Below, in pieces: positions 1 to 12,763 of a stretch of DNA of 64,000 bases. The DNA lies in NCBI GenBank assembly GCA_947498985.1, contig CANMMF010000006.1:186001-250000 (forward strand), in the 5' to 3' direction. Each line of letters starts with the position of its first letter. Position 1 is the first letter of the stretch. The stretch comes from an uncultured Paracoccaceae bacterium. Lineage in GTDB: Bacteria > Pseudomonadota > Alphaproteobacteria > Rhodobacterales > Rhodobacteraceae. Below the pieces are notes generated by a model. That model was not told where the DNA came from. It did not search any database and was given only the letters and a program-made list of their open reading frames with translations. The translations under genes were made by a program, and so were the position numbers.

Positions 1-1208
1 CGTACCTTCAGGCCGGACACCAGATCGACCTGCTGGCCATCGTCGCTGACCGCGGCAGGATCGAGCACACCGTCGATGCGTTCAAAGCTTTTCTGCATCA
101 GGCCAAGAACACGGGTGCGCCGCTCTTCGTCGCCCGCGGGCCAGATCAGGGTGAAGCCCTTGATCGCGCCATCGCGCTGAGTGACTTCCGTGTGGCTGAC
201 GATCCGGTCATTGGCGCCGGTCAGCAGGAAACTGTCGCGGTCGCGCTGACGCTCGCCTTCGAGCGGCACGATCTCCAGCGTCTGCATGATCTCGTAAAGC
301 CCGTTCATGGTCTGCCGGTCGCCGGGCTGGCTGATCAGCAGCACCCGCACATCGAGATCGCCCTTCGGCGAGAAAAGCGCAAACGGCGCCTCGTAGCGGT
401 CAAACCGGACCACGCCAAGCGGCATTTCCATCGAGATACCGGCGCGATTATCCGTCAGCCGCGCCATATCCATGCCTTCGAGCACCGCGTAATACTGCCC
501 CAGCAGCACAGCGCGCTGGCGCGTGGTCAGAACGCCGGTGGTGTCAAAGCCGTTTTCCGCCTGCCAGGCGGCCATGGAGCTGCGGGTGCCGCGGCCGAAC
601 GCGCCGTCGATGCCGTATTGGTAATAGCCGCCCCATTTCAACGCGATCTGCAGCTCTTCACGCTCGGCGCGGGTCAGGGTCGCTTCGCTGGCGCGGGCTT
701 CGCGCACGGTCTCTTCGGGCTCGGGTTCGGGCTCTGCCACCGGTTCGGGCACAGGCTCGACCACCTGCGCGGGCACAGGCTCGGGCTCGGGGGCTGCCAC
801 CGGTTCGGGGTCGACGCTGGTGTCGAGCGCGGCAGTGTCGCCCACCCCTTCGGTGACCTCTGGATTGGCCGGGATCACCCGTGCGCCCACCGGCCAGAAC
901 TGGCGCCCATAGGCGATGGAGTCCTCGATATAGGAATCGACCGGAACCACGCCGCGAGCGCGCAGCTGCGGCAAAAGCGCCTCCGCCTCGGCCCGGCTAT
1001 AAGGCCCGAGTGCGATCCCGTACCAGCCGCCACCGATGGAAAACCCGGCGACGTCGTCCAGTCGCCCGGCATAGCGGCGCACGCTGGCCTCGGCTCCCGC
1101 CAGGCTGGTGCGCGCCTCGAGCTGAATGAAGACGGTCTCCTGCTGGGCACGCGCGCCCAGAGCAAACAGACAAAAAGCTGCAAACACTGCGAAAAATCTC
1201 AAGTTCAT
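1..1208 (-). CDS. Secreted protein with SPOR-like and peptidoglycan-binding-like regions, possibly a trypsin-like serine protease (3' end runs off window)
   Basis: Reverse translation from ATG at 1208 reads MNLRFFAVFAAFCLFALGARAQQETVFIQLEARTSLAGAEASVRRYAGRL...; signal peptide; later ALKWGGYYQYGIDGAFGRGTRSSMAAWQAENGFDTTGVLTTRQRAVLL resembles a peptidoglycan-binding domain. Open to window edge, so absent from the ORF track. Confidence 0.7.
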   Translation of the reverse strand, partial: MNLRFFAVFAAFCLFALGARAQQETVFIQLEARTSLAGAEASVRRYAGRLDDVAGFSIGGGWYGIALGPYSRAEAEALLPQLRARGVVPVDSYIEDSIAYGRQFWPVGARVIPANPEVTEGVGDTAALDTSVDPEPVAAPEPEPVPAQVVEPVPEPVAEPEPEPEETVREARASEATLTRAEREELQIALKWGGYYQYGIDGAFGRGTRSSMAAWQAENGFDTTGVLTTRQRAVLLGQYYAVLEGMDMARLTDNRAGISMEMPLGVVRFDRYEAPFALFSPKGDLDVRVLLISQPGDRQTMNGLYEIMQTLEIVPLEGERQRDRDSFLLTGANDRIVSHTEVTQRDGAIKGFTLIWPAGDEERRTRVLGLMQKSFERIDGVLDPAAVSDDGQQVDLVSGLKV

Positions 1209-1365
1209 TCCGGCGATCGACCTCTGATCAGGGGGAGGGAGCGGTTTTCCGGCACAGTCTTATCAGATGCCCCGGGGGTTGCGAGTTAAAATATGCGTGG
1301 TTTTGTTGACCCCGTGGCGCGGCGGCCATAACACGGGGGCACGCAGGACAGGACCGGAGCGCGCA

Positions 1366-2295
1366 ATGCCTGAGACGACCGAAAAACCCAAGAGTTTTCA
1401 GGAGATCATCCTGAGGTTGCAGGCCTATTGGGCGGACAAGGGCTGCGCCGTGCTGCAACCTTACGACATGGAAGTGGGCGCGGGCACCTTCCACCCGGCC
1501 ACCACGCTGCGCGCGCTCGGCTCCAAACCCTGGGCCGCGGCCTATGTGCAGCCCTCGCGCCGTCCCACCGACGGGCGTTATGGCGAGAACCCCAACCGAC
1601 TGCAGCATTACTACCAGTTCCAGGTGATCATCAAACCCAGCCCGCCGGATCTGCAGGCGCTCTATCTCGGCTCGCTCGACGCCATCGGAATCGACGCGGG
1701 TCTGCATGACGTGCGCTTTGTCGAGGATGACTGGGAAAGCCCGACGCTGGGCGCCTGGGGCCTGGGCTGGGAGGTCTGGTGCGACGGCATGGAAGTCAGC
1801 CAGTTCACCTATTTCCAGCAGGTCGGCGGCCATGATTGCGCGCCGGTCTCGGGCGAGCTGACCTACGGGCTGGAGCGGCTGGCGATGTATGTGCTGGGCG
1901 TCGATCACGTGATGGACATGCCGTTCAACGCCCCCGACGCGCCACAGCCGCTGAGCTATGGCGACGTCTTCCGCCAGACCGAGCAGGAATACAGCCGCTG
2001 GAATTTCGACGTCGCCGACACCGATGTGCTGCTGCGGCATTTCGAGGAGGCGGAGGCCGAATGCGGGCGCATCCTGGAGCAAGCGGCCGAGGATCCCAAG
2101 ACCGGCCATCGCATCGTCATGGCACATCCCGCCTATGACCAGTGCATCAAGGCCAGCCACATCTTCAACCTGCTCGACGCGCGCGGCGTGATCTCCGTCA
2201 CCGAACGGCAGGCCTATATCGGGCGGGTGCGCGCGCTGGCGAAAGCCTGCGCGGATGCGTTTGTGACCACCGAGGCGGGCGGAGCCGCGGCATGA
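1366..2295 (+). CDS. glyQ: Glycyl-tRNA synthetase alpha subunit
   Basis: [52 protein letters not shown]...; canonical GlyQ; internal ATG of the 1267 ORF chosen. Confidence 0.97.
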   Translation: MPETTEKPKSFQEIILRLQAYWADKGCAVLQPYDMEVGAGTFHPATTLRALGSKPWAAAYVQPSRRPTDGRYGENPNRLQHYYQFQVIIKPSPPDLQALYLGSLDAIGIDAGLHDVRFVEDDWESPTLGAWGLGWEVWCDGMEVSQFTYFQQVGGHDCAPVSGELTYGLERLAMYVLGVDHVMDMPFNAPDAPQPLSYGDVFRQTEQEYSRWNFDVADTDVLLRHFEEAEAECGRILEQAAEDPKTGHRIVMAHPAYDQCIKASHIFNLLDARGVISVTERQAYIGRVRALAKACADAFVTTEAGGAAA

Positions 2296-2648
2296 GCCTC
2301 AACTCCTCCATCCCGGTCCTGCGCGTGGGCGACTACCCGGCGGCGCGCGGATTCTGGTCCGACCTGATGGGCTTTGCGATCATCGAGGAAGGCGGCGAGC
2401 CTGCCCGCTTCGGGATCTTCCGCCGCGAACGCGCCACGATCTTTGTCGATGCCTGGCACGGGGCGGACGCCGTCCCCTCCCCCGGATGGCGCGCCTATAT
2501 GCATTGCGACGATGTCGACGCGCTGGCCGCCGAGCTGACCGGCAAGGTGCTTTTCGAGGGGCCCAGGAACGCGGTTTACGGCATGCGCGAGATCGTGGTG
2601 ACCGACCCGTCCGGCAATCGCGTCTGTTTCGGACAAGATCTGGCATGA
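2292..2648 (+). CDS. VOC/glyoxalase-fold family protein
   Basis: [35 protein letters not shown]...[18 protein letters not shown] overlap with glyQ stop. Confidence 0.8.
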   Translation: MSLNSSIPVLRVGDYPAARGFWSDLMGFAIIEEGGEPARFGIFRRERATIFVDAWHGADAVPSPGWRAYMHCDDVDALAAELTGKVLFEGPRNAVYGMREIVVTDPSGNRVCFGQDLA

Positions 2649-3166
2649 CGGCCGGAAAACTGATGGTGGGGGTGATCTTGCTCTGTTCCGTTCTGGCCGG
2701 AGTGGCCGTCTACTACCTGCAGGTCTACCATTTCTACGAAGAGATCCCGGCCTCGGGCCATGGCGATGTGGCGCTGACCAATCTGGTGACCGGCGTGCCC
2801 GAGCCGATCATCGCCGACGGGTTCCGCGCCATCGATGCCGACAGCTCTCCGATCCGCTATCGCGCCTGTTTCACCACGCCACTCTCGATCCCGATGCTGA
2901 CCGAAACCTACGAGCCGTACGAGGCCGCCTCGCCGCGCGCCGCACCCGGCTGGTTCGAGTGTTTCGACGCCGACGCTCTGGGCGAGCAGATTGACGCGGG
3001 CTCCGCACTGGTCTTTGCCGGAGAGCGCAATATCGAGTTCGGCATCGACCGCGTGGTTGCGATCACCGATGACGGGCGCGGCTATGTCTGGCACGAGATC
3101 AACGATTGCGGCGACAAGGCCTATGACGGCTCGCCGCTGGGCGACGCGTGCCCGGAACGCGACTGA
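2645..3166 (+). CDS. Conserved membrane-anchored protein (DUF6446-like) of the glyQ-glyS interval
   Basis: [42 protein letters not shown]...; one N-terminal TM; overlaps the preceding stop. Confidence 0.7.
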   Translation: MTAGKLMVGVILLCSVLAGVAVYYLQVYHFYEEIPASGHGDVALTNLVTGVPEPIIADGFRAIDADSSPIRYRACFTTPLSIPMLTETYEPYEAASPRAAPGWFECFDADALGEQIDAGSALVFAGERNIEFGIDRVVAITDDGRGYVWHEINDCGDKAYDGSPLGDACPERD

Positions 3167-3370
3167 GCCTTTTTGCGACCCTCCGCAGGGCAGTCTGGCG
3201 GCGCGTCCCGTGGGAAAGTCGCGTTGTGCCAAAGGCTTGGCCCTGAGATCGGGCGCGCGGCGCTCCCTGCCCCCCTCCTCACCCGGCAATTCCAGCCCCG
3301 CTATTGCGCTGCCGGAGGGAACCCGAAGGCTCTGTTGCGCGCTCTACCTGCAAGCATGAGGAGTCTGCCA

Positions 3371-4225
3371 ATGTCCGATACCGCCCCCGATTGGGTTGTC
3401 CCCGCCAAACGCGCCGGTCACGCCGCGCGCGGGCTGGTCTACACGCTTGTGGGCGGTTTCGCGCTTTATGCCGCGATTGCCGGGGGCCGTGCGCAGGGCA
3501 CCGAATCCGCGATCAGCGAGATCGGGCAATCGGGCTGGAGCGTCGCCCTGCTCTGGATCATCGCGCTGGGGCTGTTTGCCTATGCCGCCTGGCGCTGGAT
3601 CGATGCCTGGATGGATCTCGAGGACCACGGCACCGACGGCAAGGGGCTTGTCGCCCGTGGCGGGCTGGTGGTGACGGGCCTCATTCACGCGGTGCTGGGT
3701 GTCTCGGTGGCCCGCATCGCGCTGGGGGCAGCGTCGGGCGGTGGCGGTGGCGGTGGCACCCAGACCATGACGCAAAAGCTGATGCAGCTGCCTTATGGCC
3801 AGTGGCTGGTGGGTCTTGCCGCACTCTGCGTGATCGGCGCCGGGATCTATTACGTCCAGAAAGGCCTGCGCGGCAAATACCGCGAGGACATCCGCATCAC
3901 CCCGGTCACGCGGACGCTCGACCCGGTGCTGAAAGCCGGATTCGTCGCGCAGGGCATCGTTGTGGGCATCATCGGCCTGCTGATCCTGTACGCCGCCCTG
4001 TCCGCAGATCCGTCGCAGGCGGGTGGCGTCGGCGAGGCGCTGTCGCAGATCCGGCAGGCGAGCTATGGCGGCATCCTGTTTTTTCTGATTTCGCTGGGCC
4101 TGCTCGCCTTTGCGTTGGAAAACTATGTCGAGGCGATCTACGGCTTTGTGCCGCGCCATGCCGGACCCGACATCCGCACTCTGGCCGAGCGCGCACGCGA
4201 CAAGACCGAAGAGATCGCAAGCTGA
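3371..4225 (+). CDS. DUF1206-family multi-pass membrane protein
   Basis: MSDTAPDWVVPAKRAGHAARGLVYTLVGGFALYAAIAGG... three TM-pair repeats typical of DUF1206. Confidence 0.8.
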   Translation: MSDTAPDWVVPAKRAGHAARGLVYTLVGGFALYAAIAGGRAQGTESAISEIGQSGWSVALLWIIALGLFAYAAWRWIDAWMDLEDHGTDGKGLVARGGLVVTGLIHAVLGVSVARIALGAASGGGGGGGTQTMTQKLMQLPYGQWLVGLAALCVIGAGIYYVQKGLRGKYREDIRITPVTRTLDPVLKAGFVAQGIVVGIIGLLILYAALSADPSQAGGVGEALSQIRQASYGGILFFLISLGLLAFALENYVEAIYGFVPRHAGPDIRTLAERARDKTEEIAS

Positions 4226-4399
4226 GCCGCCCCGTCCCCGCACCGTGTCACCGCACCGTCACGGGCACCGCGCCACCGGAGCATCGTGGCAGATATCACA
4301 AAACCGGGCCCCCTGAGCGCGCTTCGCGTCGCCTAGCGCTGGACCCTGCCTGTCGGGCCGTTTAACACACGCCCGACACCGCGCTGTGATGGGACGACC

Positions 4400-6502
4400 A
4401 TGCCTGACCTTCTGATCGAGCTCTTCTCCGAAGAAATCCCCGCCCGCATGCAAGCCAGGGCGGCGGAGGATCTGAGAAAACTGATGACCGACGGTCTGGT
4501 CGAGGCCGGCCTGACCTATCAGGGCGCGGCGGCTTTTGCCACGCCCCGGCGTCTGGCGCTGACCGTGCAGGGGCTCACGGAGCGCAGCCCCGCGCTGCGC
4601 GAAGAACGGCGCGGCCCGAAGGTCGGCGCGCCGGAGAAGGCCGTCGAAGGCTTCATGCGCGCTGCAGGTGTGAGCCGTGATGCCTTGCAGGAACGCGAGG
4701 AGAAAAAGGGGACGTTCTACTTTGCCGTGGTCGAAACTCCGGGCCGCGACGCCGCCGATATCGTGGCAGAGGTGCTTGAGCGCACGATCCGCCAGTTTCC
4801 CTGGCCGAAATCCATGCGCTGGGGCGCGGGCAGCCTGCGCTGGGTGCGGCCCTTGCACCGGATCCTGTGCATTCTGAGCGACGAGGCCGGGGCCATCGTA
4901 GTGCCGCTCTCGGTTGATGGCATCGAGGCGGGCCGGACCACGGAGGGCCACCGCTTCATGGGCGGTGCCGCGTTCGACGTGACCTCCTTTGACGATTACG
5001 CGGCACAGCTGAAACGCCACAAGGTGATCCTTTCGGCCGAGGAGCGCGCGCAGGCGATCTGGCACGACGCCACCAACACGGCTTTCGCCAACGGTCTGGA
5101 GGTGGTCGAGGATCCGGGCCTCTTGCGCGAGGTGGCAGGGCTGGTGGAGTGGCCGGTGGTGCTGATGGGTGATATCGGCGCCGACTTTCTGGAGCTGCCG
5201 CCGGAAGTGCTGCAAACCTCGATGAAGGAACACCAGAAGTTTTTTTCGGTGCGCAACACCGCCACGGGCCGGATCGAGAAATTTGTGACCGTCGCCAATA
5301 TCGACACCGACGATCAGGGCGCCACGATCCTCGCGGGCAACCAGAAAGTGCTGGCCGCTCGGCTTTCGGATGCGAAGTTCTTCTGGGAAAACGACCTGCG
5401 GGTCGCCCGCGAGCAGGGCCTCACGGCCTGGACCGACCAGCTGGGCAACGTAACCTTCCACAGCAAGCTGGGCAGCCAGAGGGACCGCATCCGGCGCATC
5501 GCCGCTCTGGCCCCCGAAATTGCGCGCATGATCGGCGCCGACCCTGCGATGGCCGAACAGGCCGCTTTGGTGGCCAAGGCCGATCTCAGCTCCGAGATGG
5601 TCTATGAATTCCCCGAACTGCAGGGGCTCATGGGGCGCTACTATGCTGAGGCCGCGGGCCTGCCAGACGAGGTGGCCGCCGCTTGCAAGGCGCATTACTC
5701 GCCGCTTGGCCCCTCGGACGACGTCCCCGAGGCCCCCGTCTCGGTGGCCGTGGCGCTGGCCGACAAGCTCGACACGCTGACCGGTTTCTGGGCCATCGAC
5801 GAAAAGCCAACCGGTTCGAAAGACCCCTTTGCCCTGCGCCGCGCGGCTTTGGGGGTGATCCGGCTGGTCCTGAAGAACACCCTCAGAATCAGTCTTTTAC
5901 CAATCATCTCTAAGGCCGATATTCTGGTCGCGGAGAACCCGCGCGGGGTTATCGGCCCAGATGCTCGCGTCTATGGCCCCGATCTGCTTGGCTTCATGCA
6001 TGACCGCCTGAAGGTCTATCTGAAAGGCGAAGGCATCCGCCATGACGTGATCGACGCTTGCCTTGCCATGCCCGGCGCGGACGATCTGACCTTGCTGGTC
6101 AAACGCGCCACCGCGCTTGGCGATTTTCTCGGGACCGAGGACGGCACCAACCTGCTGCAGGGTTTCAAGCGCGCCAACAACATCCTCACGCAGGCGGAAG
6201 AGAAGGACGGCGTGGAATACTCCTTTGGCGCCGATCCGAAATTTGCCGAGGCCGAAGAGGAAAAAGCACTCTTTGCGGCGCTGGATGCCGCCGACGCCCG
6301 GATCGGCCCGGCCATGCAGGCCGAGGACTATCCGGCGGCGATGGAGGCGATGGCCGCGCTGCGCCCCGCGGTAGACGCGTTTTTCGAAGCGGTCCAGGTC
6401 AACACCGACAGCCAGATCCTGCGCCGCAACCGCTTGAACCTGCTGTCGCGGATCCGGGTGATCTGCCTGCAGGTCGCGGATCTGACGCGGCTCGAAGGCT
6501 GA
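4400..6502 (+). CDS. glyS: Glycyl-tRNA synthetase beta subunit
   Basis: MPDLLIELFSEEIPARMQARAAEDL... ; full-length 700 aa. Confidence 0.97.
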   Translation: MPDLLIELFSEEIPARMQARAAEDLRKLMTDGLVEAGLTYQGAAAFATPRRLALTVQGLTERSPALREERRGPKVGAPEKAVEGFMRAAGVSRDALQEREEKKGTFYFAVVETPGRDAADIVAEVLERTIRQFPWPKSMRWGAGSLRWVRPLHRILCILSDEAGAIVVPLSVDGIEAGRTTEGHRFMGGAAFDVTSFDDYAAQLKRHKVILSAEERAQAIWHDATNTAFANGLEVVEDPGLLREVAGLVEWPVVLMGDIGADFLELPPEVLQTSMKEHQKFFSVRNTATGRIEKFVTVANIDTDDQGATILAGNQKVLAARLSDAKFFWENDLRVAREQGLTAWTDQLGNVTFHSKLGSQRDRIRRIAALAPEIARMIGADPAMAEQAALVAKADLSSEMVYEFPELQGLMGRYYAEAAGLPDEVAAACKAHYSPLGPSDDVPEAPVSVAVALADKLDTLTGFWAIDEKPTGSKDPFALRRAALGVIRLVLKNTLRISLLPIISKADILVAENPRGVIGPDARVYGPDLLGFMHDRLKVYLKGEGIRHDVIDACLAMPGADDLTLLVKRATALGDFLGTEDGTNLLQGFKRANNILTQAEEKDGVEYSFGADPKFAEAEEEKALFAALDAADARIGPAMQAEDYPAAMEAMAALRPAVDAFFEAVQVNTDSQILRRNRLNLLSRIRVICLQVADLTRLEG

Positions 6503-6565
6503 CGACAGCCGTGTCGGATCGCCAGGGGCGATCCGATCCACGCGCGCCCTTCGGGCGCGCACGGA

Positions 6566-6612
6566 GGGGGCCAGCCCCCCGGACCCCCGAAGTTCAAAGG
6601 CAGGATGAAGCC
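6566..6612 (+). repeat. Dispersed GC-rich intergenic repeat, copy 1
   Basis: GGGGGCCAGCCCCCCGGACCCCCGAAGTTCAAAGGCAGGATGAAGCC; near-identical to 23284-23328. Confidence 0.75.
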
Positions 6613-6715
6613 AGGGGCCAGGCCTCCGGCGGTCGTCGGGACAGCAGAACGGCGCATTGACAGCCGCGACGTCTATCCACCTTGTCACAGGCCGCGCGCG
6701 GCGTATTGTGGCGCC

Positions 6716-9301
<2,586 letters not shown>

Positions 9302-9445
9302 ACGCAACCCGGGCAAACGCGCCACAACCTGTTGCGATTTACCAACACTTAACTTTTTTGTATGACCGCGTGATGCGTTCTGGCCCCCCGGGGCCTGCGC
9401 TCTATGTCGCCGACTGCCGATCAGAAACAACAAAGAGACCAAACA

Positions 9446-10096
9446 ATGCTACGTGCCTTGTGTGTCTGCCTGGCCGTTCTTGGCCTTACCACGCCGCTTG
9501 CTGCCGAGACCAAGACCAAAGCCCAACTTCTCTTCACGCTGGAGCAGCGGGCGCTGACCAAAGCCGGAGGCGCGCATCTTCAGCGCCTCGTCACCCCTGT
9601 GAAAGCGTCCGCCGTGACCGGCGAAGACGGGATCACCAACGTGCGCTATTCCAGCGACTGGCTGCGCAACCAGCCGCGCGCCAATGGTGGCGCCGAATGG
9701 CGCTGCCTGGCCGAAGCGCTCTATTTCGAGGCCCGCGGAGAGACCGTGAAAGGCCAGTTCGCCGTTGCCGAAGTGATCCTGAACCGCGTCGAAAGCGGCC
9801 GCTTTCCCAACAGCATCTGCGGTGTGATCAACCAGGGCACCGGGCGCAAATACGCCTGCCAGTTCACCTATACCTGCGACGGCATCCCCGAGCGGATCCA
9901 CGAACCCGGCGCCTGGGAGCGTGTGGGCAAGGTCGCAAAGGCGATGCTCTCGGGTGCGCCGCGCAAATTGACCAAGGGGGCCACGCATTACCACACCACC
10001 GCCGTGCGTCCGGCCTGGTCGCGCAAATACGAGCGCACCGCCAAGATCGGCGTGCACCTCTTTTACAAGCACACCTGGCGCGCCGCCCGCCGGTAG
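9446..10096 (+). CDS. Cell wall hydrolase, SleB-like
   Basis: MLRALCVCLAVLGLTTPLAAETKT... ; WRCLAEALYFEARGETVKGQFAVAEVILNRVESGRFPNSICGVINQG is the hydrolase_2/SleB signature. Confidence 0.88.
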   Translation: MLRALCVCLAVLGLTTPLAAETKTKAQLLFTLEQRALTKAGGAHLQRLVTPVKASAVTGEDGITNVRYSSDWLRNQPRANGGAEWRCLAEALYFEARGETVKGQFAVAEVILNRVESGRFPNSICGVINQGTGRKYACQFTYTCDGIPERIHEPGAWERVGKVAKAMLSGAPRKLTKGATHYHTTAVRPAWSRKYERTAKIGVHLFYKHTWRAARR

Positions 10097-10194
10097 GCGG
10101 GTCGCAAATACGCGGTGAGACGGCGCGTTCCGCGCTCGCATGCGCCGGCGGTATGGCCTATGACCGGGCCAACCGCACGCAGAGAGGGCCCGCC

Positions 10195-11136
10195 ATGGCC
10201 GACGAGATCCGCCTTGCCTTCGCCCACCCCGCCGAACGCGCCATCGCCACCGCCAGCGACGAACCGCGCGACCGGATTTCTCTGCGCGATCACATCGTCG
10301 AGGCCGAGATCGGTGCGTTCCAGGCCGAACGCGGCACCACGCAGCGGCTGCGCTTCAACGTGGTGGTGGAGATCCAGCCAATCACCGCGCCGCTCGAGGA
10401 CGATGTCGACCGCATCCTGTCTTACGACCGGGTGACCGAGGCCATCGCGCTGGAACTGGCCGCCGAACGGCTCAACCTGCTGGAAACTCTGGCCGAACGC
10501 ATCGCCGAACGGATCCTGCTGGAGCCGCAGGCGATGCGGGCCTTTGTCCGGATCGAGAAGCTGGATCGCGGACCGGGGGCGCTGGGGGTCGAGATCCTGC
10601 GCAGGCGGCGCGATTTCGGGCAGCATCTCAACGATCTGGCCAGCGAAGCGGCCACAACCCGCCCGCACCCGCGCGTGGTCTTTTGCAGCAACGATGTCAT
10701 TGCCCATGCCGGGCTCTCAAAGACAATCGACGCGCTGGCCGCAGAAGCCGCGCCACTGATCCTCTGCGTCGGCACCCCGCCCGAGCCCGCCCCACAAACC
10801 GGGCACAGGATGACCCAGCGCCGGGTCGATCTGCTGGCCATCGAACAGAACGGCTGGCGGCTGGCGGCGCGGGATCTGCGCTGCAAGGTGGTCTCCACCC
10901 GCACCGAGCTCGACTGGGCGATGAAAAACGACCAGATCTGCGTCTGGGCGCCGTCCAAGATCGTGCTCGACGCGGTGGACGGACCAAAGGTGCAGCCGCG
11001 CGACAGCGTGGCCCTGGCCGCCTGGTTCGCCGAAGAGATGGAGGCCTGCGAACTGGTGGTGATCGGCGCGGAACCGGCCGCCCGACCCTCGGATGTGCCG
11101 CAGCGGCAAGGCACGCTCACCGACCCGTTGGGCTGA
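10195..11136 (+). CDS. folB: Dihydroneopterin aldolase with long C-terminal extension
   Basis: DRISLRDHIVEAEIGAFQAERGTTQRLRFNVVVEI...YDRVTEAI...LNLLETLAERIAERIL is FolB-like; about 180 aa follow. Confidence 0.75.
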   Translation: MADEIRLAFAHPAERAIATASDEPRDRISLRDHIVEAEIGAFQAERGTTQRLRFNVVVEIQPITAPLEDDVDRILSYDRVTEAIALELAAERLNLLETLAERIAERILLEPQAMRAFVRIEKLDRGPGALGVEILRRRRDFGQHLNDLASEAATTRPHPRVVFCSNDVIAHAGLSKTIDALAAEAAPLILCVGTPPEPAPQTGHRMTQRRVDLLAIEQNGWRLAARDLRCKVVSTRTELDWAMKNDQICVWAPSKIVLDAVDGPKVQPRDSVALAAWFAEEMEACELVVIGAEPAARPSDVPQRQGTLTDPLG

Positions 11137-11164
11137 GCCGCGAAAGATCGCGCCGGCGTCCCGG

Positions 11165-11222
11165 TTTCTTTGGGCTGGAAATATCCCGGTGGGGGTCCGG
11201 GGGAGGCAGCGCCTCCCCCGGC
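11165..11222 (-). repeat. Dispersed GC-rich intergenic repeat, copy 2 (inverted)
   Basis: TTTCTTTGGGCTGGAAATATCCCGGTGGGGGTCCGGGGGAGGCAGCGCCTCCCCCGG; reverse complement shares CCCCCGGACCCCC with copy 1; TTTCTTTGGGC..AAATA shared with 28301. Confidence 0.7.
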
Positions 11223-11250
11223 GGATCGGCGCCGCAGGCGCCGACATCCC

Positions 11251-11874
11251 TCAGACCAGCGTGGCCTCGGTGGCCGCGCGCATCTCGTCTTCGCTGACAC
11301 CCTCGGCCAGCTCGACGATCTTCAGCCCGCCTTCGACCACATCCAGCACGCCGAGATTGGTGATGATGCGGTCGACCACCCCCGCGCCGGTCAGCGGCAG
11401 CGTGCAGGCCTTGAGCACCTTGCTGTCGCCGTGCTTGTTGGTGTGGTCCATCACCACCACCACCCGGCCGACACCGGCCACCAGATCCATCGCGCCGCCC
11501 ATGCCCTTCACCAGCTTGCCGGGGATCATCCAGTTGGCCAGATCGCCGTTCTCCGCCACTTCCATCGCGCCCAGAATCGCCGCCGCGATCTTGCCGCCGC
11601 GGATCATGCCAAAGCTCTGGGCGCTGTCGAAATAGGACGTGCGCGCCAGCTCGGTGATCGTCTGCTTCCCGGCATTGATCAGGTCGGGATCCTCGTCACC
11701 CTCGAGCGGAAACGGTCCCATTCCCAGCATGCCGTTTTCCGACTGCAGCGTGATGTCCTTGTCGCCCACGTAATTGGCCACCAGCGTCGGAATGCCGATG
11801 CCGAGATTGACATACATGCCGTCTTCAAGCTCGTCCGCCGCCCGCGCGGCCATCTGATTGCGATCCCAGGGCAT
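11251..11874 (-). CDS. scoB: 3-oxoacid CoA-transferase subunit B
   Basis: MPWDRNQMAARAADELEDGMYVNLGIGIPTLVANYV...SENGMLGMGPFP...; internal ATG of the longer ORF chosen. Confidence 0.93.
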   Translation of the reverse strand: MPWDRNQMAARAADELEDGMYVNLGIGIPTLVANYVGDKDITLQSENGMLGMGPFPLEGDEDPDLINAGKQTITELARTSYFDSAQSFGMIRGGKIAAAILGAMEVAENGDLANWMIPGKLVKGMGGAMDLVAGVGRVVVVMDHTNKHGDSKVLKACTLPLTGAGVVDRIITNLGVLDVVEGGLKIVELAEGVSEDEMRAATEATLV

Positions 11875-11935
11875 TACGCGTCCTCCCTCGTCAAATGGTC
11901 GACGCGTGGGGATGAAAACCGGTATCCACTGTTCA

Positions 11936-12640
11936 TCACGCGTCCTCCCGCTTGCGCACCGTGCGCTGCTCGATCCGTTTTTCGTGGTCACCCTGCACGA
12001 TCCGGTGCACATAGATGCCCGGCAGGTGGATCTTGTCCGGGTCGAGCGCGCCGCGCGGCACGATCTCCTCGACCTCGGCGATGCAGATCCTGCCGCACAT
12101 GGCGGCGGGCGGGTTGAAGTTCCGGGCGGTCTTGCGGAACACCAGATTGCCGGTGTCATCGGCCTTCCAGGCTTTCACGATGCTCAGATCGGCAAAGATG
12201 CCCTCTTCGAGGATATAGGTCTCGCCGCCGAACTCCTTGTGTTCCTTGCCCTCGGCGATCACCGTGCCGACGCCGGTCTTGGTGTAAAAGCCCGGGATGC
12301 CGCAGCCGCCCGCGCGCATGCGCTCGGCCAGAGTGCCCTGCGGGTTGAACTCCAGCTCAAGCTCGCCCGACAGGTATTGCCGCATGAACTCCGCGTTCTC
12401 GCCCACATAAGACGACATCATTTTCTTGATCTGCTTGGTTTCGAGGAGCTTGCCAAGGCCGAACCCGTCGACGCCCGCATTGTTGGAAGCGACCGTCAGA
12501 TCCTTGACGCCGCTGGCCACCAGCGCGTCGATCAGCAGTTCCGGAATGCCGCAGAGGCCAAAGCCGCCTGCCGCGATCAGCATGCCGTCCTGGGTCACAC
12601 CGTCGAGCGCCTCGGCGGCTGAGCCGTAGACCTTTTTCAT
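11936..12640 (-). CDS. scoA: 3-oxoacid CoA-transferase subunit A
   Basis: MKKVYGSAAEALDGVTQDGMLIAAGGFGLCGIPELLIDAL...; pairs with scoB. Confidence 0.93.
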   Translation of the reverse strand: MKKVYGSAAEALDGVTQDGMLIAAGGFGLCGIPELLIDALVASGVKDLTVASNNAGVDGFGLGKLLETKQIKKMMSSYVGENAEFMRQYLSGELELEFNPQGTLAERMRAGGCGIPGFYTKTGVGTVIAEGKEHKEFGGETYILEEGIFADLSIVKAWKADDTGNLVFRKTARNFNPPAAMCGRICIAEVEEIVPRGALDPDKIHLPGIYVHRIVQGDHEKRIEQRTVRKREDA

Positions 12641-12763
12641 CGCCTTACTCCCCGTCAGTTAGGTCGCAAGGGTTGTCGCTTGGGCGGATTGGGAAGTCAA
12701 CGCGATTGCGCAGGTGCAGCATGGCGCCGGCGCAACCGTTCTCCCGGAGCGCCCGCGTGGCGC

